From Sorex araneus (lineage: Eukaryota > Chordata > Mammalia > Eulipotyphla > Soricidae), in the NCBI RefSeq assembly GCF_027595985.1, contig NC_073311.1, positions 28,795,892 to 28,859,891 of the forward strand: a DNA stretch of 64,000 nt. Direction: 5' to 3'. Below are positions 21,533-32,207 of this stretch, piece by piece. The notes under the pieces are model-generated. The model saw nothing but the letters and a program-made list of their open reading frames with translations, made no database searches and was not told the DNA's origin. The position numbers and the translations under genes are program-made. Numbering within the stretch: the first letter of the stretch is position 1; the number at the start of each line of letters is the position of its first letter.

Positions 21533-21683
21533 CAGGAATCAGAACAATAGTACAGAAGGTAGGTAGAATGTTTGACTTGCACATACCTGACCCAGATCCA
21601 ATCCCTGGCATCCTGAGCCCCACTAGGAGTAATTCCTAAGCACATAATCAAGGGAACCCCTGAGTATTGCCAGGTGTGACAAG
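21533..21683 (+). mobile_element. tRNA-derived SINE whose tail expanded into a microsatellite
   Basis: AGGAATCAGAACAATAGTAC, CCCAGATCCAATCCCTGGCA, GAGTATTGCCAGGTGTGACA. The A-rich tail grades straight into (GAAA)n. Confidence 0.82.
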
Positions 21684-21692
21684 AAAGAAGGA

Positions 21693-21780
<88 letters not shown>

Positions 21781-21896
21781 AGGAAGGAAGGAAGGAAGGA
21801 AGGAAGGAAGGAAGGAAGGAAGGAAGGAAGGAAGGAAGGAAGGAAGGAAGGAAGGAAGGAAGGAAGGAAGGAAGGAAGGAAGGAAGGAAGGAAGGA
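21684..21896 (+). repeat. (GAAA)n(GGAA)n tetranucleotide tract
   Basis: About 24 GAAA-type units (to about 21780), then about 28 GGAA-type units with an abrupt switch, ending at GGATGG. It produces long artefactual Lys/Glu/Arg and Pro/Ser/Phe open frames in both directions. Confidence 0.97.
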
Positions 21897-22211
21897 TGGC
21901 AGGCAAGCAATATTTATCAAGGAACTGAAGCTCTTTGCTAATATGCGAGTTAAATCTTGCTAACAACCAGGTGAGTAAACTTGGAAGCTCCATTTGATAC
22001 CGTGATTAAATTCTGTGATGGATCCCAAAACATAAAAATAGCTAAGCAATTTCCAGAATACTGAAAACATAAAATAAAGAAAGAATTATTGCAGTTTTGT
22101 GATACTGTCTTATGGAATAATTTGATATGACTAAATTGATGACTAATATTTCTGATTATCTGAATGTAAGTTATAACTGCACACTAGTCCAAATTTCCTT
22201 TTCTTCTTAAA
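21897..22211. other. Unassigned sequence
   Basis: No gene or repeat recognised. Confidence 0.5.
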
Positions 22212-22366
22212 GTCTTTTTTTGTTTTGTTTTGATTTAGGGACACAGACAGCTGTGCTCAGAGATAAATCCTGCTGGTGCTTGGAGGACCATATGTCATGC
22301 TTGGGAAGGAACTAGGGTCTGGTGCATATCAGCCAAGTGCCCGAATCCCTGAACTACATCTCAAAA
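22212..22366 (-). mobile_element. Old tRNA-derived SINE
   Basis: T-rich start; CTGCTGGTGCTTGGAGGACC and ATATGTCATGCTTGGGAAGG keep the antisense SINE order. The tRNA head is badly eroded. Confidence 0.65.
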
Positions 22367-22644
22367 GTTCTCATTTCTGTGTGCCATGCATTTCATTGCT
22401 TAGATTCTCAACTTTCTTTGAATGCTCACTTTTATTATTTATATGTGACACAATGATGAAAGGTTAGATATAATGTACACAAAACAGAACTATTGTTACA
22501 ATATTATACACCTTATGGTGTTAACATGAAGTATTGTTTCCAACCTCTTACCACATGAAAAAATGTTGAAAAGGACAAGCTGGATTGATTTCTTCTTACT
22601 GCCATACTTTCATCATTCTATGACCTTTGTTCAAACGGACACGA

Positions 22645-23305
22645 TATCACTGTATGACTGTCATGCCGTTGTTCATTGATTTGCTCGAGCGGGCATCAGT
22701 AACATTTCCATTTGTCCTAGCCTTAAGATTTTTGCAGCCTCTCTTTACTTGTCCTTCCCAATGGTACCACATTTGAGGCTCTTTCAGGGTTAGGGGAATG
22801 AGAGCCATCCATCATTGTTACTGTTTTTGCCATATGGAATACACTACAGGGAGCTTGCCAGGCTCTGCTGTATGGGCAGGATACTCTTAGTAGCTTGCCG
22901 GGTTCTCCAATAGGGAGACTTAGACAATAACAGGTCTGCATCGCTCTCTTCTGAGAGATTTGTTTTATAGTCTCTGGATCTCAGTCATTGATGGGGTTAC
23001 ATGTGGGTGTGATTGCTAATCTACTGGAAAAAAGGGGGATCTGCGTGGAGGAGGCCCAGTCTTGGTCTGAGCAGGCTTGGAGATCTCAGCCCCGGGTCCC
23101 GCACACCTGGGTTCCTCTGCCAGTACCTTTATGAGTGAGGCTCATCTGAGTGTGTGAAGAGTTGTCTTGAGCATGGCTGTGGCTGGGTTCCAGAGATCTT
23201 AGGCTACCAGAGCTCTCCTCAGGGTGGGGAAAAAAACTCAACCTGCCCCCTCCAAGGGGCCCTCATGAAGACGGCCAGGCACGGGGACAGGAAACTCTGC
23301 TGATG
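22645..23305 (-). mobile_element. RTE-tailed composite element (type C), long copy
   Basis: Opens with the RTE-type terminus (CACTGTATGACTGTCATGCC, GATTTGCTCGAGCGGGCATC). Type C modules follow in order: GGCTCTTTCAGGGTTAGGGG, GCCAGGCTCTGCTGTATGGG, TTTTATAGTCTCTGGATCTC. The GC-rich head ends it (AGGCTTGGAGATCTCAGCCC, GGCTACCAGAGCTCTCCTCA, CTCCAAGGGGCCCTCATGAA). This is one of the fullest copies, about 660 bp, with no ORF. Confidence 0.88.
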
Positions 23306-23424
23306 GACTCTCTTGATAATAAATTTATAATTATTGCATCCTTGGTTATTAGTATTTCAGTTATTAACTATTATTCCTTAAGGAAAACTTAATTTTATGA
23401 GCATAATGGCAATCTATAATGCTT

Positions 23425-23606
23425 TGTTTTTGCTTTTGCTTTTTTTCGGGGGTCACATCCAGTGATGTTCAGGGGTTATTCCTGGTTCTACACTCAGGAA
23501 TTACTCCTGGTGGTGCTTGGGGATCATATGGGATGCCAAGGATTGAACCCAGGTTGACTGCATGGAAGGCAAATGGCCTACCCATTGTGCTATTGCTCCC
23601 GCCCTT
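23425..23606 (-). mobile_element. tRNA-derived SINE (type A), 16-bp perfect TSD
   Basis: TSD GCAATCTATAATGCTT at 23409-23424 and 23607-23622. Plus-strand order: T-rich tail, GGTCACATCCAGTGATGTTC, CATATGGGATGCCAAGGATT, CTATTGCTCCCGCCC. Confidence 0.96.
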
Positions 23607-23682
23607 GCAATCTATAATGCTTAACACACACTTTTACAGAACAATTCAAAACCTTTGATAACATAAAATTGTTGGGAAAATT

Positions 23683-23711
23683 ATATATAATTATATATAT
23701 ATATATATATG
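23683..23711. repeat. (AT)n microsatellite
   Basis: AT dinucleotide run. Confidence 0.9.
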
Positions 23712-24532
23712 GTTTGTTCATTTGTTTTGTATAAAAAACGAATAAGCAAACTACTTTAACAGTAGGTTAGAATTGACTAAAATAATATATCTCATGCCCA
23801 ACCAGTAGGTTACCCTGAATTCTAAGGTCAAATTAGGTTTCCACAGCAATTACTAAGTGGAAGCATAATTATTAATGGAGTCCCCAAAGAAAAAACGAGC
23901 ATTGTAAATCTACATGCAAATAAAATGTTATGTTTTGAAAGGAGGTCAGAGATGAAAATAGCATTATCCATCAACTTTCTAACATTTAAACATATAGATT
24001 ACCCCGAGACAGCTCCCTGACTGAGCAACAGTTCATGAAGGCAACAAGACCCCAAAGCCCTCTGAAGAAACAGGAAACTCAAGCAAATAATTGCCAAAGA
24101 AAAGGGGGTGGGAGGTGGGATGGGAGGAGGATGAAGCACGAGTGAAGGGCAAAAAAAACCACCCCAAAACAACAACATTGAAATATGTTGTTTGTTGCCC
24201 AGTAAAATCATTTGGTTAAAAGTCATTTTTCAAAAAATAGCATTTTCAGCAACTGGAAAAACAGAAGTACTAATCTTTTCGTAACTAATAATCCCTGATA
24301 TACTTCATACCATTAATAGCTAGTGTATTGCATTTATTGCTGTTTCTATTTTATTTCAAATCATACATTTTTCACTCCATCTAATGTCAAACTAATCAAA
24401 GAAGAATTTAGATAGGTCTGCCTAATTCCCAGCTGTTGACACAATGTCTGTTATATTGCAGATAATAAATGCTGACTTAATGATGGATATGCACAAGTTG
24501 TTTTCACTTTTTATGCTAAAATATCACACTTC
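23712..24532. other. Unassigned sequence
   Basis: No gene or repeat recognised. A purine-rich patch (GGGGGTGGGAGGTGGGATGG) lies at about 24104. Confidence 0.5.
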
Positions 24533-24536
24533 TTTT

Positions 24537-24860
24537 TTTTTCTGCTGAAGTGTTTATTTTGTTTTTTTTAAAAATAAAGGAATTAACATAAAGAAAATAA
24601 TGAAAATAAACCAAAGAATAAAATGATTTTAGAAATATAACTCCTGAGGTCCAATTAAGAGAAGTGCGCCCTAAGGATGCAAACACTGGGAGAAGGGGAT
24701 AAAGGTGGAGACATCTTGGCACTCTCTAGTTTAGCAGCCCTGAAAGTACTGGCAGGGGCCAGCCCCAGGTGAACGGGTCTGAAGCAGTGAAACATCAAGG
24801 ATTAAGATAAAGACAGACATAAGAGAGGAAAGCTTGGGATCTGGGGGCTAATAACCTTGT
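24537..24860 (-). pseudogene. Candidate retrocopy or LTR fragment with a polyadenylation-like end
   Basis: On the minus strand, AATAAA (plus-strand TTTATT at 24552-24557) is followed by 12 bases and a run of A (T run 24531-24541). Upstream is a denser stretch (GGCCAGCCCCAGGTGAACGG on the plus strand at about 24757). This fits the end of a reverse-transcribed polyadenylated RNA. I found no TSD and cannot name the source; an old LTR is the alternative. Confidence 0.35.
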
Positions 24861-24951
24861 GGACTCACAGCCTGATTCTCCATCATATGCCTATTTATTC
24901 TTTTAGACCAACAATCACACAAAGAGCAAGGAAAAACACACACAGTCTCAT

Positions 24952-24971
24952 ACACACACACACACACACAT
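24952..24971. repeat. (CA)n microsatellite
   Basis: Short CA run. Confidence 0.85.
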
Positions 24972-25054
24972 TGCATATATGTACTAATCTAACCAGGACA
25001 AACTTTTACATATCAATGGGAACTAAAGGCTATGAGTTGTAGAGGTCTCTTAAG

Positions 25055-25087
25055 TGTAGCGCTGTAGCATTGTCGTCCCATTGTTCC
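25055..25087 (-). mobile_element. Extreme 5' truncation of an RTE-tailed element
   Basis: GTAGCGCTGTAGCATTGTCG TCCCATTGTTC is the last 30 or so bases of the RTE-tailed SINE in antisense. TCTCTTA on both sides (about 25048 and 25088) may be the TSD. Only the 3' terminus was copied. Confidence 0.6.
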
Positions 25088-25089
25088 TC

Positions 25090-26040
25090 TCTTATTCTCC
25101 TAGAATAAACTAGTGATTTTGAAGACGTCTATTTTTGAGTCTTACGTATTTTCAGAGTGCCCATAAAAGTACTGAATAATGTTGTTTATTCCCTAAAAAT
25201 AAATTCCCCGTAAATGATTTAAAGAACTCTGGTAACAGTGACCTAATTCTGAACAGCTGAGCAAAGGTGATGTCCCAGGTGTCATCTCAAAGGCACAGAA
25301 AATAAAGCAGCTGTTTTCTACTATCACCCACCTTTGCAGTATAACTATATATCTCTTTACCATTCAAAGGTCTCAGGCAGTAATTAGATACTGCATTCTT
25401 TCTCCTTTATCATAGGCAGTGCATACGAAAGTGAGGATTGACTCAGACTTGTTCAGTGTATTATTCCCGCTAAAAAAGTGGCAGTGTTCGTTTTCTGTGA
25501 TGAATTATTACACATCTGGCTTTGGTAGATTAACTAAATTATAAACTCATTTGAATTTGCATGCATAAATTAGGGCCACTAATAGATGAGACTATCCCCT
25601 TAAAAATAGTTTGCAGTCATTTTTTTTCAATGAAAACTTTTCAAAAGTCACATACTGTTAATGAGTATTGATTTAAGACAGTATTACCATGTTTGCCTGC
25701 TCCAGTATTATTATTCACAGTATAATACTTTTTAAACGAAGGGGTCTCAAGTTTTTTGTATTTTTAACAATGTAAATCAAGTAGGAAATCAATGCAAAAA
25801 GTGAACTATTATGGTACAGTAACATATTTGAAAAATAAGAAAAGGAATTTGAAACTCTTTCATGAAGAGAATAGAAAACAAGATGGTCAAAAAAATCCAG
25901 TGATGAAACATTTCAATTTCCATCTAAATAAGATAATACTTAAAAAAATTTATAGGGACACCCCTGATGGCACAGTGGTACTAGGACACTCTAAGAAATG
26001 CTCTGCACAGTGGCATAGGTCTAAAAGTTGTGCATCCGAT
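25090..26040. other. Unassigned AT-rich sequence
   Basis: No gene or clear repeat. Confidence 0.5.
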
Positions 26041-26210
26041 TGGCTGGAGCTACAGTACAGTGGGTAGGGCATTTGCTTTGCACATGGCTGACCTGGGTTC
26101 GATTCCCAGCATGCCATATGGCCCTCCAGCACCGCCAGGAATAATTCCTGAGTGCAGAGCCAGGAGTAACCCCTGTGCATCACTGGGTGTGACCCGAAAA
26201 GAAAAAAAAA
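26041..26210 (+). mobile_element. tRNA-derived SINE (type A)
   Basis: TGGCTGGAGCTACAGTACAG, B box GGTTCGATTCC intact, CATCACTGGGTGTGACCCGA, A-rich tail. It inserted immediately before the duplicated segment at 26212. Confidence 0.93.
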
Positions 26211-26211
26211 A

Positions 26212-26336
26212 GCACAACCAAAACTTGCAAAATTATTTTTAAAAGAAATTCAACATTTTCCCATTCTTATAATGGTTCTTCAGACATTTGGGTAACATTT
26301 CAACATTTACTTCAAGTCCTACTCTTCTCAAACCGC
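26212..26336. repeat. Dispersed duplication, copy 1
   Basis: About 125 bases (GCACAACCAAAACTTGC; TGGTTCTTCAGACATTTGGG; CCTACTCTTCTCAAAC) that recur at 30477-30603 with few differences. It is not one of the named families here. Confidence 0.8.
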
Positions 26337-26739
26337 TTTTTTGTTTGAGACCCAAGAAGCAAAAAAAAAAAAAAAGTTGTAGATTCGGAGGCTTTTTCAG
26401 TGCAGGTCGCCAGGGTGCTCAGGGGATATGGGGAGCTTTGCACCCGGTGGCATGTTCTCTACCATGTACAGCCACGTTGCTGAGCCCTGGACAAAATTTT
26501 AAATCAGCAACTAACTATTCAGAGTATCTTTCTTGCCCTTGCATGTTTATATTTCTATGCCTTAACCTTCATTAGAAAATCTATTGGATGCTTCATAAAA
26601 TTATTATACTTACTAATTTATCAGAAATGAGATAAACAGACAACATTCAAATGAAAAATATTTTTCTATATAAAAAAATAATTCCTGTAAATAAAGGAAG
26701 TTTCTGAAAAAAAAAAGATTTTGGTATTTATGTCCCTTG
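26337..26739. other. Mixed unassigned sequence with a SINE 3' stub
   Basis: GAGACCCAAGAAGC plus a run of A (26349-26375) looks like just the 3' end of a type A SINE. The 26380-26500 stretch is more GC-rich (GTGCTCAGGGGATATGGGGA) and unrecognised. Confidence 0.45.
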
Positions 26740-26885
26740 AAAAGCAAAGTAATATATTGGGGACATTGGTGGTGCAAAATGTGCACTGGTAGAGGGATAA
26801 GTATTTGATCATTGTATGGCTAAAATTGGAACATGGAAAGCTTTTAAAGCGTATCTCAAGGTGATTCAATTTTTTAAAAAAATGC
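26740..26885 (+). mobile_element. L1 3' end fragment
   Basis: GTGCACTGGTAGAGGGATAA, TTGTATGGCTAAAATTGGAA and ATCTCAAGGTGATTCAA, then an A-rich end, parallel the L1 tail at 51745-51885. Confidence 0.7.
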
Positions 26886-27017
26886 TAAGTAATATTTTTA
26901 TTAATTTATTACTACTACACTGTGGCACCAACCAACAGTGCTTGTGTTCGCTGGTGCATTCAGGACCAAAAGCAATTTCCCCTGAGGATGGAGTGAAGAA
27001 CAGGACCTGATGACTTT

Positions 27018-27259
27018 CACCGTCACTGTCATCCCATTGCTAATGGATTTGCTTGAGCAGGCACCAGTATCGTCTCCATTGTGAGACTTGTTACTGTTTT
27101 TGGCACACCGAATACGCCACAGGTAGCTTGCCAGACTCTGCCGTGAGGGCGAGATACTGTTGGTAGCTTGCCGGGCTCTCCGAGAGGAACAGAGGAATTG
27201 AACCTGGGTCAGCCACGTGCAAGGCAAAGGCCCTACCTGCTATGCTATCACTCCAGCCC
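27018..27259 (-). mobile_element. RTE-tailed SINE (type B), complete, 12-bp TSD
   Basis: TSD CCTGATGACTTT (27006-27017 and 27260-27271). On the plus strand: the RTE-type terminus (CACTGTCATCCCATTGCTAA, TTGCTTGAGCAGGCACCAGT), GTTACTGTTTTTGGCACACC, the doubled GTAGCTTGCCAGACTCTGCC / GTAGCTTGCCGGGCTCTCC body, and the tRNA head at the right end (ATGCTATCACTCCAGCC). Confidence 0.96.
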
Positions 27260-27271
27260 CCTGATGACTTT

Positions 27272-28181
27272 ATTGAGATTAAACAATGCTAATATAGGGA
27301 AAAGGAGACCTTGCTATGTGCAGGGTGAGGGGATAGGGATTGAATGGGAAACAATGCAATAAACAGTTGACAGGGTAAGATTAGGAACAAAGGAGAAATT
27401 TAAATGTAAGCACATGGGGACTGAGAGTGCCCTGGGGAACTGGGTGTGCCTCAGTAGCACTAAAGTGGGTGATAACAATGGTGACTAGGTAATGGGCAAT
27501 ACAACAACATAAGCTCTCTGTGAGGGAGGAAGGTCAAGTAAAAGTCAAGCCTCAGCTGCTCTATGATGAGACAATGATTCAGAAAATTCTATTATGCTGA
27601 ACTACAGCAATTATAAATGATGGCGAGGCTGCACCCCTTTTGGTGCTGTCTTTCCCCATCTCTGTAGCCATGTCTCTGAAAGTCTCACCTCAAGGAGAGT
27701 CCCCATTGAATTACCCAGCAGGGTGGCACCAACCAGAGGATTTGAAACAGTGTTGCAGGGATTCCAGTATTAGTACTCCCTTTTTTGACATGAAAATATT
27801 CCCCTGTGGGCTTTTAAAAATCTCCATGTAAAAAAATTTTAATTTTCAGTTAGTATTCAAAATGTTCTATTTGGCTATGGTGAATGCATTATAACCTAAT
27901 GCTTTCAAGGGGATTTTAAAAGAGCTTCATCGTGTGTGGCTCTGATTTCCAGGTAGAATATCACATGCAAAAAAATAAAATTCTATTTTTTGTTAATATT
28001 TCAGGGGCTCCATGGGTAGCACTGCAGGATAGATCGTGCAGGTGAATTATAAAAGTAATTTTCAAACAGTCAAAGGAGATAGGTAATTACAAGAACTGAT
28101 CATCTTCTTTATAGTCTCCAAGAAGAAAGTCTTTTCCTTCTCTAAAATTTTGTGGAGATTCATAGCCTAAGCAAATGCAAT
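27272..28181. other. Unassigned sequence
   Basis: No gene recognised. A 63-codon frame at 27640-27831 has no domain and no exon signals. Confidence 0.5.
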
Positions 28182-28360
28182 TTGGGAGCCAGAGTGATTG
28201 TGCTGTAGGTAGGACACTTGCCTTGCACACTGCTGATCTGGGTTCAATCTCTGCCACCCCATATGGTTCCCCAAGCCTGGAGGAGTGATCCATAAGCGCA
28301 GAGTCAGGAGTAACTCCTGAGCAATGCCATGGGTGACCCCAAAATAAAATCAAAAACAAA
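28182..28360 (+). mobile_element. tRNA-derived SINE (type A), moderately diverged
   Basis: GGGAGCCAGAGTGATTGTGC, GGGTTCAATCTCTGCCACCC, GTCAGGAGTAACTCCTGAGC, A-rich tail. Confidence 0.87.
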
Positions 28361-28894
28361 ACCAACGACAAAAATAGAAAACAAGCTGGTAAAATTCAAG
28401 ACATATAGCATTTTGATACACCATTCCCTTATTATCAGAAGAAAGTTTGGGCAATATCCCAAAAATTTATAATGTCTGCCCTTTGTGAAATCAGTCACTT
28501 AATGCTGCCATCATATACTCGCAAACATATGGATTGGTGCTCAGCTCCTTAAAAGTGCAGGGACTATATTTGACTAAGCACTAAAATTGAACTCTCAGGA
28601 AGCAATAATAGGTAATATTCTGTTAAGTATAACATTGTTCTCATATCTTCCTAAGTACATGAGGGGAAGAAGAGGTAACTCCTCAATAATGAAGCTCAAA
28701 AGTTCTCAATTCATAGATGCGCTCTAGCACAAAGAAATATAATGCATTAAGGAACACTATTATTTTTCTTAAAAAATATATCACATAACTTGACAACAGA
28801 AAAGCTGAAAGTAGCAGTGCAAAATTGATATCATATCTTTTCAGGTTGGAGAAATACATGTTAAAAAATGATTGATGTCAGTTAATTGTATAAA
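28361..28894. other. Unassigned AT-rich sequence
   Basis: No gene or repeat recognised. Confidence 0.5.
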
Positions 28895-29142
28895 GCATTG
28901 TAGCACTGTCATCCCCTTGTTCATCCATTTGCTCAAGAGGGCACCAGTAGCGTCTCCACTGTGACACTTGTGTTATTGTTTTTGGCATATGAAATATGCC
29001 ATGGGTAGCTTGCCAGGTTCTGCTAAGCGGGTAGAATAATCTAGGTAGCTTGCCAGGCTCTCCAAGATGGATGGAGGGATCCAACCTGGGTTGGCCACGT
29101 GCAAGGCAAACGCCTTACCTGTTGTGCTATTGCTACAGTCCT
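28895..29142 (-). mobile_element. RTE-tailed SINE (type B), full length
   Basis: Terminus AGCACTGTCATCCCCTTGTT, CTCAAGAGGGCACCAGTAGC; body GTAGCTTGCCAGGTTCTGC and GTAGCTTGCCAGGCTCTCC; head at right TGTGCTATTGCTACAGTCC. Confidence 0.92.
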
Positions 29143-29788
29143 ATGTATATATAGCATGCATATATATTTAAAGCAGTTTTTATCTATTTGAATTATAACA
29201 TGATTTTATTAATTACAATTCTGTGCATCTTAAAACACATTTATATTTATATGCACATGTATGTGTTTGACATGTATTGTTTATCAGATACTTCTTTGTC
29301 TTAAAAAAGAAGGTAGACAGTTTCTATTGAAATAGGTCAGGTATTTCCAGAACACCCAGGCTAGAAGAAGAAAAATAAAATAGATTTTTCCAGCCAAGGA
29401 CTGCTTCATTATTCCAGACAACACTTTGTATTGATCCTCCTCTATTTATTTCTAATTTTGTTGCCACTGATTGAGTTGAGCTCTAAATCTTGTGACAGCT
29501 TACATGCTGTTAGGATGCCGCATTGCTACTTGAAGAACAGAGTAACAATGTTCTGATTTTAAACTCTAATTTACTCGTATTTGCAGCAAATTAAGGTGCC
29601 TGATATAGCATTTTAGCACCAAAAATGTTTTATTATACGTCTTTCTTTATTCACCCTCACAGAAAACACAGTGTATGTGGTCAATACAAATGTTTGCATT
29701 ACCTATGCTGCATAACCTAATACAACAATATTTAATTAACAATATATATGGCAATATATATGTTAATATATAAATAATATATATTAGC
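29143..29788. other. Unassigned AT-rich sequence
   Basis: Contains (TA)-rich runs near 29740-29785. No gene recognised. Confidence 0.5.
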
Positions 29789-30040
29789 AAGAGCTGGAGT
29801 TAAAGCACAGCGTCTAGGGCATCTGTCTTGCATGCGGCCAACCAGGGTTCAATTCCTCCACCCCTCTCGGAGAGCCCGGCAAGCTACAGAGAGTATCTTG
29901 CCTGCACAGCAGAGCTTGGCAAGCTACCCATGGTGCATTTTATATGCTAAAAACAGTAACAACAAGTCTCATAATGGAGACGTTACTGGTGCCCGCTTGA
30001 GCAAATCAATGAGCAACAGGATGACAGTGATACAGTGATA
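29789..30040 (+). mobile_element. RTE-tailed SINE (type B), full length
   Basis: Head GAGCTGGAGTTAAAGCACAG, body ending CTAAAAACAGTAACAACAAG, then the RTE-type end GACGTTACTGGTGCCCGCTT, AGCAACAGGATGACAGTGAT and a GATACAGT repeat. ATATATTA flanks both sides. Confidence 0.94.
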
Positions 30041-30089
30041 TATTAACAAACCACATGTGCCTAGGTAGTTATACTTAAACCATTCTTGT

Positions 30090-30330
30090 TTTACTTTTGT
30101 TTTAGGTTCCAGGGTTTACAATAATTGTTTTTGATAAGGTTTCATGCACACAATGTTTCACCACCATACTATCCACCAGTTTTCCCTCAGTCAACCTATC
30201 TATTCTCTACCCCATCCCCCACAAACTACAAACACCAAACATTTTCTGTCTGTACATAATCACACTGAATAAAATGTCCCTAAATACTCTCAAATATGAT
30301 TATTCCACATGTGACCCAGTCAACATGCTA
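30090..30330 (-). mobile_element. Possible old L1 3' UTR fragment
   Basis: CACCACCATACTATCCACCA and CTATTCTCTACCCCATCCCC have the composition and order of the antisense L1 tail seen at 12170-12300. Diverged. Confidence 0.4.
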
Positions 30331-30476
30331 TTAGTCAATTCTTCTTTATTTTATTTCATTCATCTGGATAATTTTCTTAATATTGGAATGTATTCACTTT
30401 TCTTAAAAGTTGCTTTAGAAAAAAAAAACTCACTGCAACACAGGTTCCATGATAAAATGTCTTCTCATTAAAAAAT

Positions 30477-30603
30477 GCACAACCAAATCTTGCAAACTTA
30501 TTTATAAAACAAATTCAACATTTTCCAAGTCTTATCATGGTTCTTCAGACATTTGGGTAAAAATTTCAACATTTACTTCAGGTCCTACTCTTCTCAAACA
30601 GCT
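30477..30603. repeat. Dispersed duplication, copy 2
   Basis: Partner of 26212-26336; same orientation, 4.3 kb away. Confidence 0.8.
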
Positions 30604-30994
30604 AGTATCCCTCTTTTAATCCAAGTGGAAAAAAAAAATGAAAGGGTCTTATTTCTTACGGCATATCCTCCTTCTCAAAGTTTCATGCTAGTTTATTAGA
30701 GTCACTTTTTAATTTTTTATATGTAGGCAACCTGATTCATTAAGCTGTTAATAAAGAGTTTCAAGCACTCACTGTTCTACCTTCATCACTGTGCCATTTC
30801 TTCACCAATGACCCAAAGTTCTTTTGTCTTCTCACCTCACCACTTTAGCAAAGTATTGTTAAAAATATTTACTTATAGTTTGGGTCACATGCTTACACTA
30901 CTCTTGACTTTATGGTTTTGGTAAAATAGATTTAATAATTGACAATTTCAAGATAAGCAAAGAATAAAAGTTTAAGAAGTGACTTTTTGTAGGA
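30604..30994. other. Unassigned AT-rich sequence
   Basis: No gene or repeat recognised. Confidence 0.5.
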
Positions 30995-31110
30995 GGTTGG
31001 TGGACCATATTCAGCTCTGTTCAGGCCTTCCTCCTGGCTATATGCTCAGGGATCACTCTGGTGGTGTTGAGATGACCAGGATATCATTACCTACCAGGTA
31101 CTAAAATGAG
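30995..31110 (-). mobile_element. Old tRNA-derived SINE fragment
   Basis: CTCAGGGATCACTCTGGTGG and CAGGATATCATTACCTACC keep an eroded antisense SINE pattern. Confidence 0.4.
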
Positions 31111-31196
31111 ATTACCCATATCATTAACCTATGTTCTATATATCCAGCATCATAAAATGCCTTTTAAAATAATTTTTATTTTATTTTATGTAAATA

Positions 31197-31198
<2 letters not shown>

Positions 31199-31261
<63 letters not shown>

Positions 31262-31262
31262 G
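31199..31262. repeat. (CT)n(GT)n microsatellite
   Basis: Compound dinucleotide repeat; it makes a spurious Ser/Leu then Val/Cys frame. Confidence 0.96.
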
Positions 31263-31649
31263 GAGGGGACTTGTCCAAGAAGGGCTCCAAATGCCTGGTG
31301 GAAGTCTCAAAGCAGTGGGTCAGAGAAAATGGTGCTGCTCAGGCCCTCTGCCACTGGGGAGTACCTTGGTCTTTGATAATTCTAGTTGATCCCCCAAAGC
31401 TGTTCCACGCGATACTGCAGGTGCCAGAGATGGATTCCTGATTGTGTTTGTGACAGTCTGTGCTATTCCCCAGCTCTTTAAACTTCACTTTTAAAAAATA
31501 TTAGATGTATTATTTTTTCACAGGGTCCAATGTCTTGTGTTAAAGGAGCTATGTTTTCAGGAAGAAGATAGCAAGCTTCTGATTGCCTGGAATTCTGGCA
31601 GAGAGGCACAGATCAGATGCAGGCTTCTTGTCCAGAGGCCAGCATGTAT
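31263..31649. other. Unassigned sequence, less AT-rich
   Basis: No recognisable coding domain or named repeat. Confidence 0.45.
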
Positions 31650-31900
31650 TATTTTTGTTCTTTCAGGCACAAAATGTGCCAACACCAATCCACCACCAGT
31701 GTGTTTGTCCCTCCACTTATGTCTCCAGTTTCTCTACCACCCCAAAAGCCTTCTCATTTAGCAGACAAAAAAAAAAAATTACTTCCTATTGTTTGCTACA
31801 ACAAATGGCAAGTGAGTTATCAGAAAATATATATCAATAAAAGTCAATTTTTGATGACTGGTTGTTATATCTCTCCGTGGTATTCTAAAGTCAATGTCCG
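31650..31900 (-). mobile_element. Old L1 3' UTR fragment, antisense
   Basis: AACACCAATCCACCACCAGT and CCCTCCACTTATGTCTCC resemble the antisense L1 tail at 1555-1850. Ends uncertain; it may run to the LTR at 32208. Confidence 0.45.
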
Positions 31901-32207
31901 GGAATTTACTTAGCTAGCTTATGCCGGTTGAATCTTCTGTGTTATTGTTGTCACCCACTGAGCTTGGTGGGCTCTATACAACTTTTACACAAAAAACACT
32001 CCGTTCCTCCTGGACTCTAAGAACTGGGAAATCAGAGGAGATGTTGTACAGCTGTGTATTCAGACACCTCAGGGACAGTGGAGCTGCGCTTCTTTAGATG
32101 ATACAACAGGTCAGGTGAGGTGGCTACTGGGCCTAGCCAGATGGAAGGGGAATCTGCCACCCTCTTCCAAAAAGGCCAAAATTTCCAGCTTTTGAGATTG
32201 GTCTCCT

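Noticed and set aside
21532-21993. Long open frames rich in Pro/Ser/Phe or Lys/Glu/Arg on both strands
   Set aside because: They are translations of the (GAAA)n(GGAA)n microsatellite; open in every frame because the units hold no stop.
24537-24860. Fourth copy of the 7-bp-TSD LTR
   Set aside because: It has an AATAAA-like end but lacks the TGTAGGATAACA start and all shared internal blocks; kept only as a weak retrocopy candidate.
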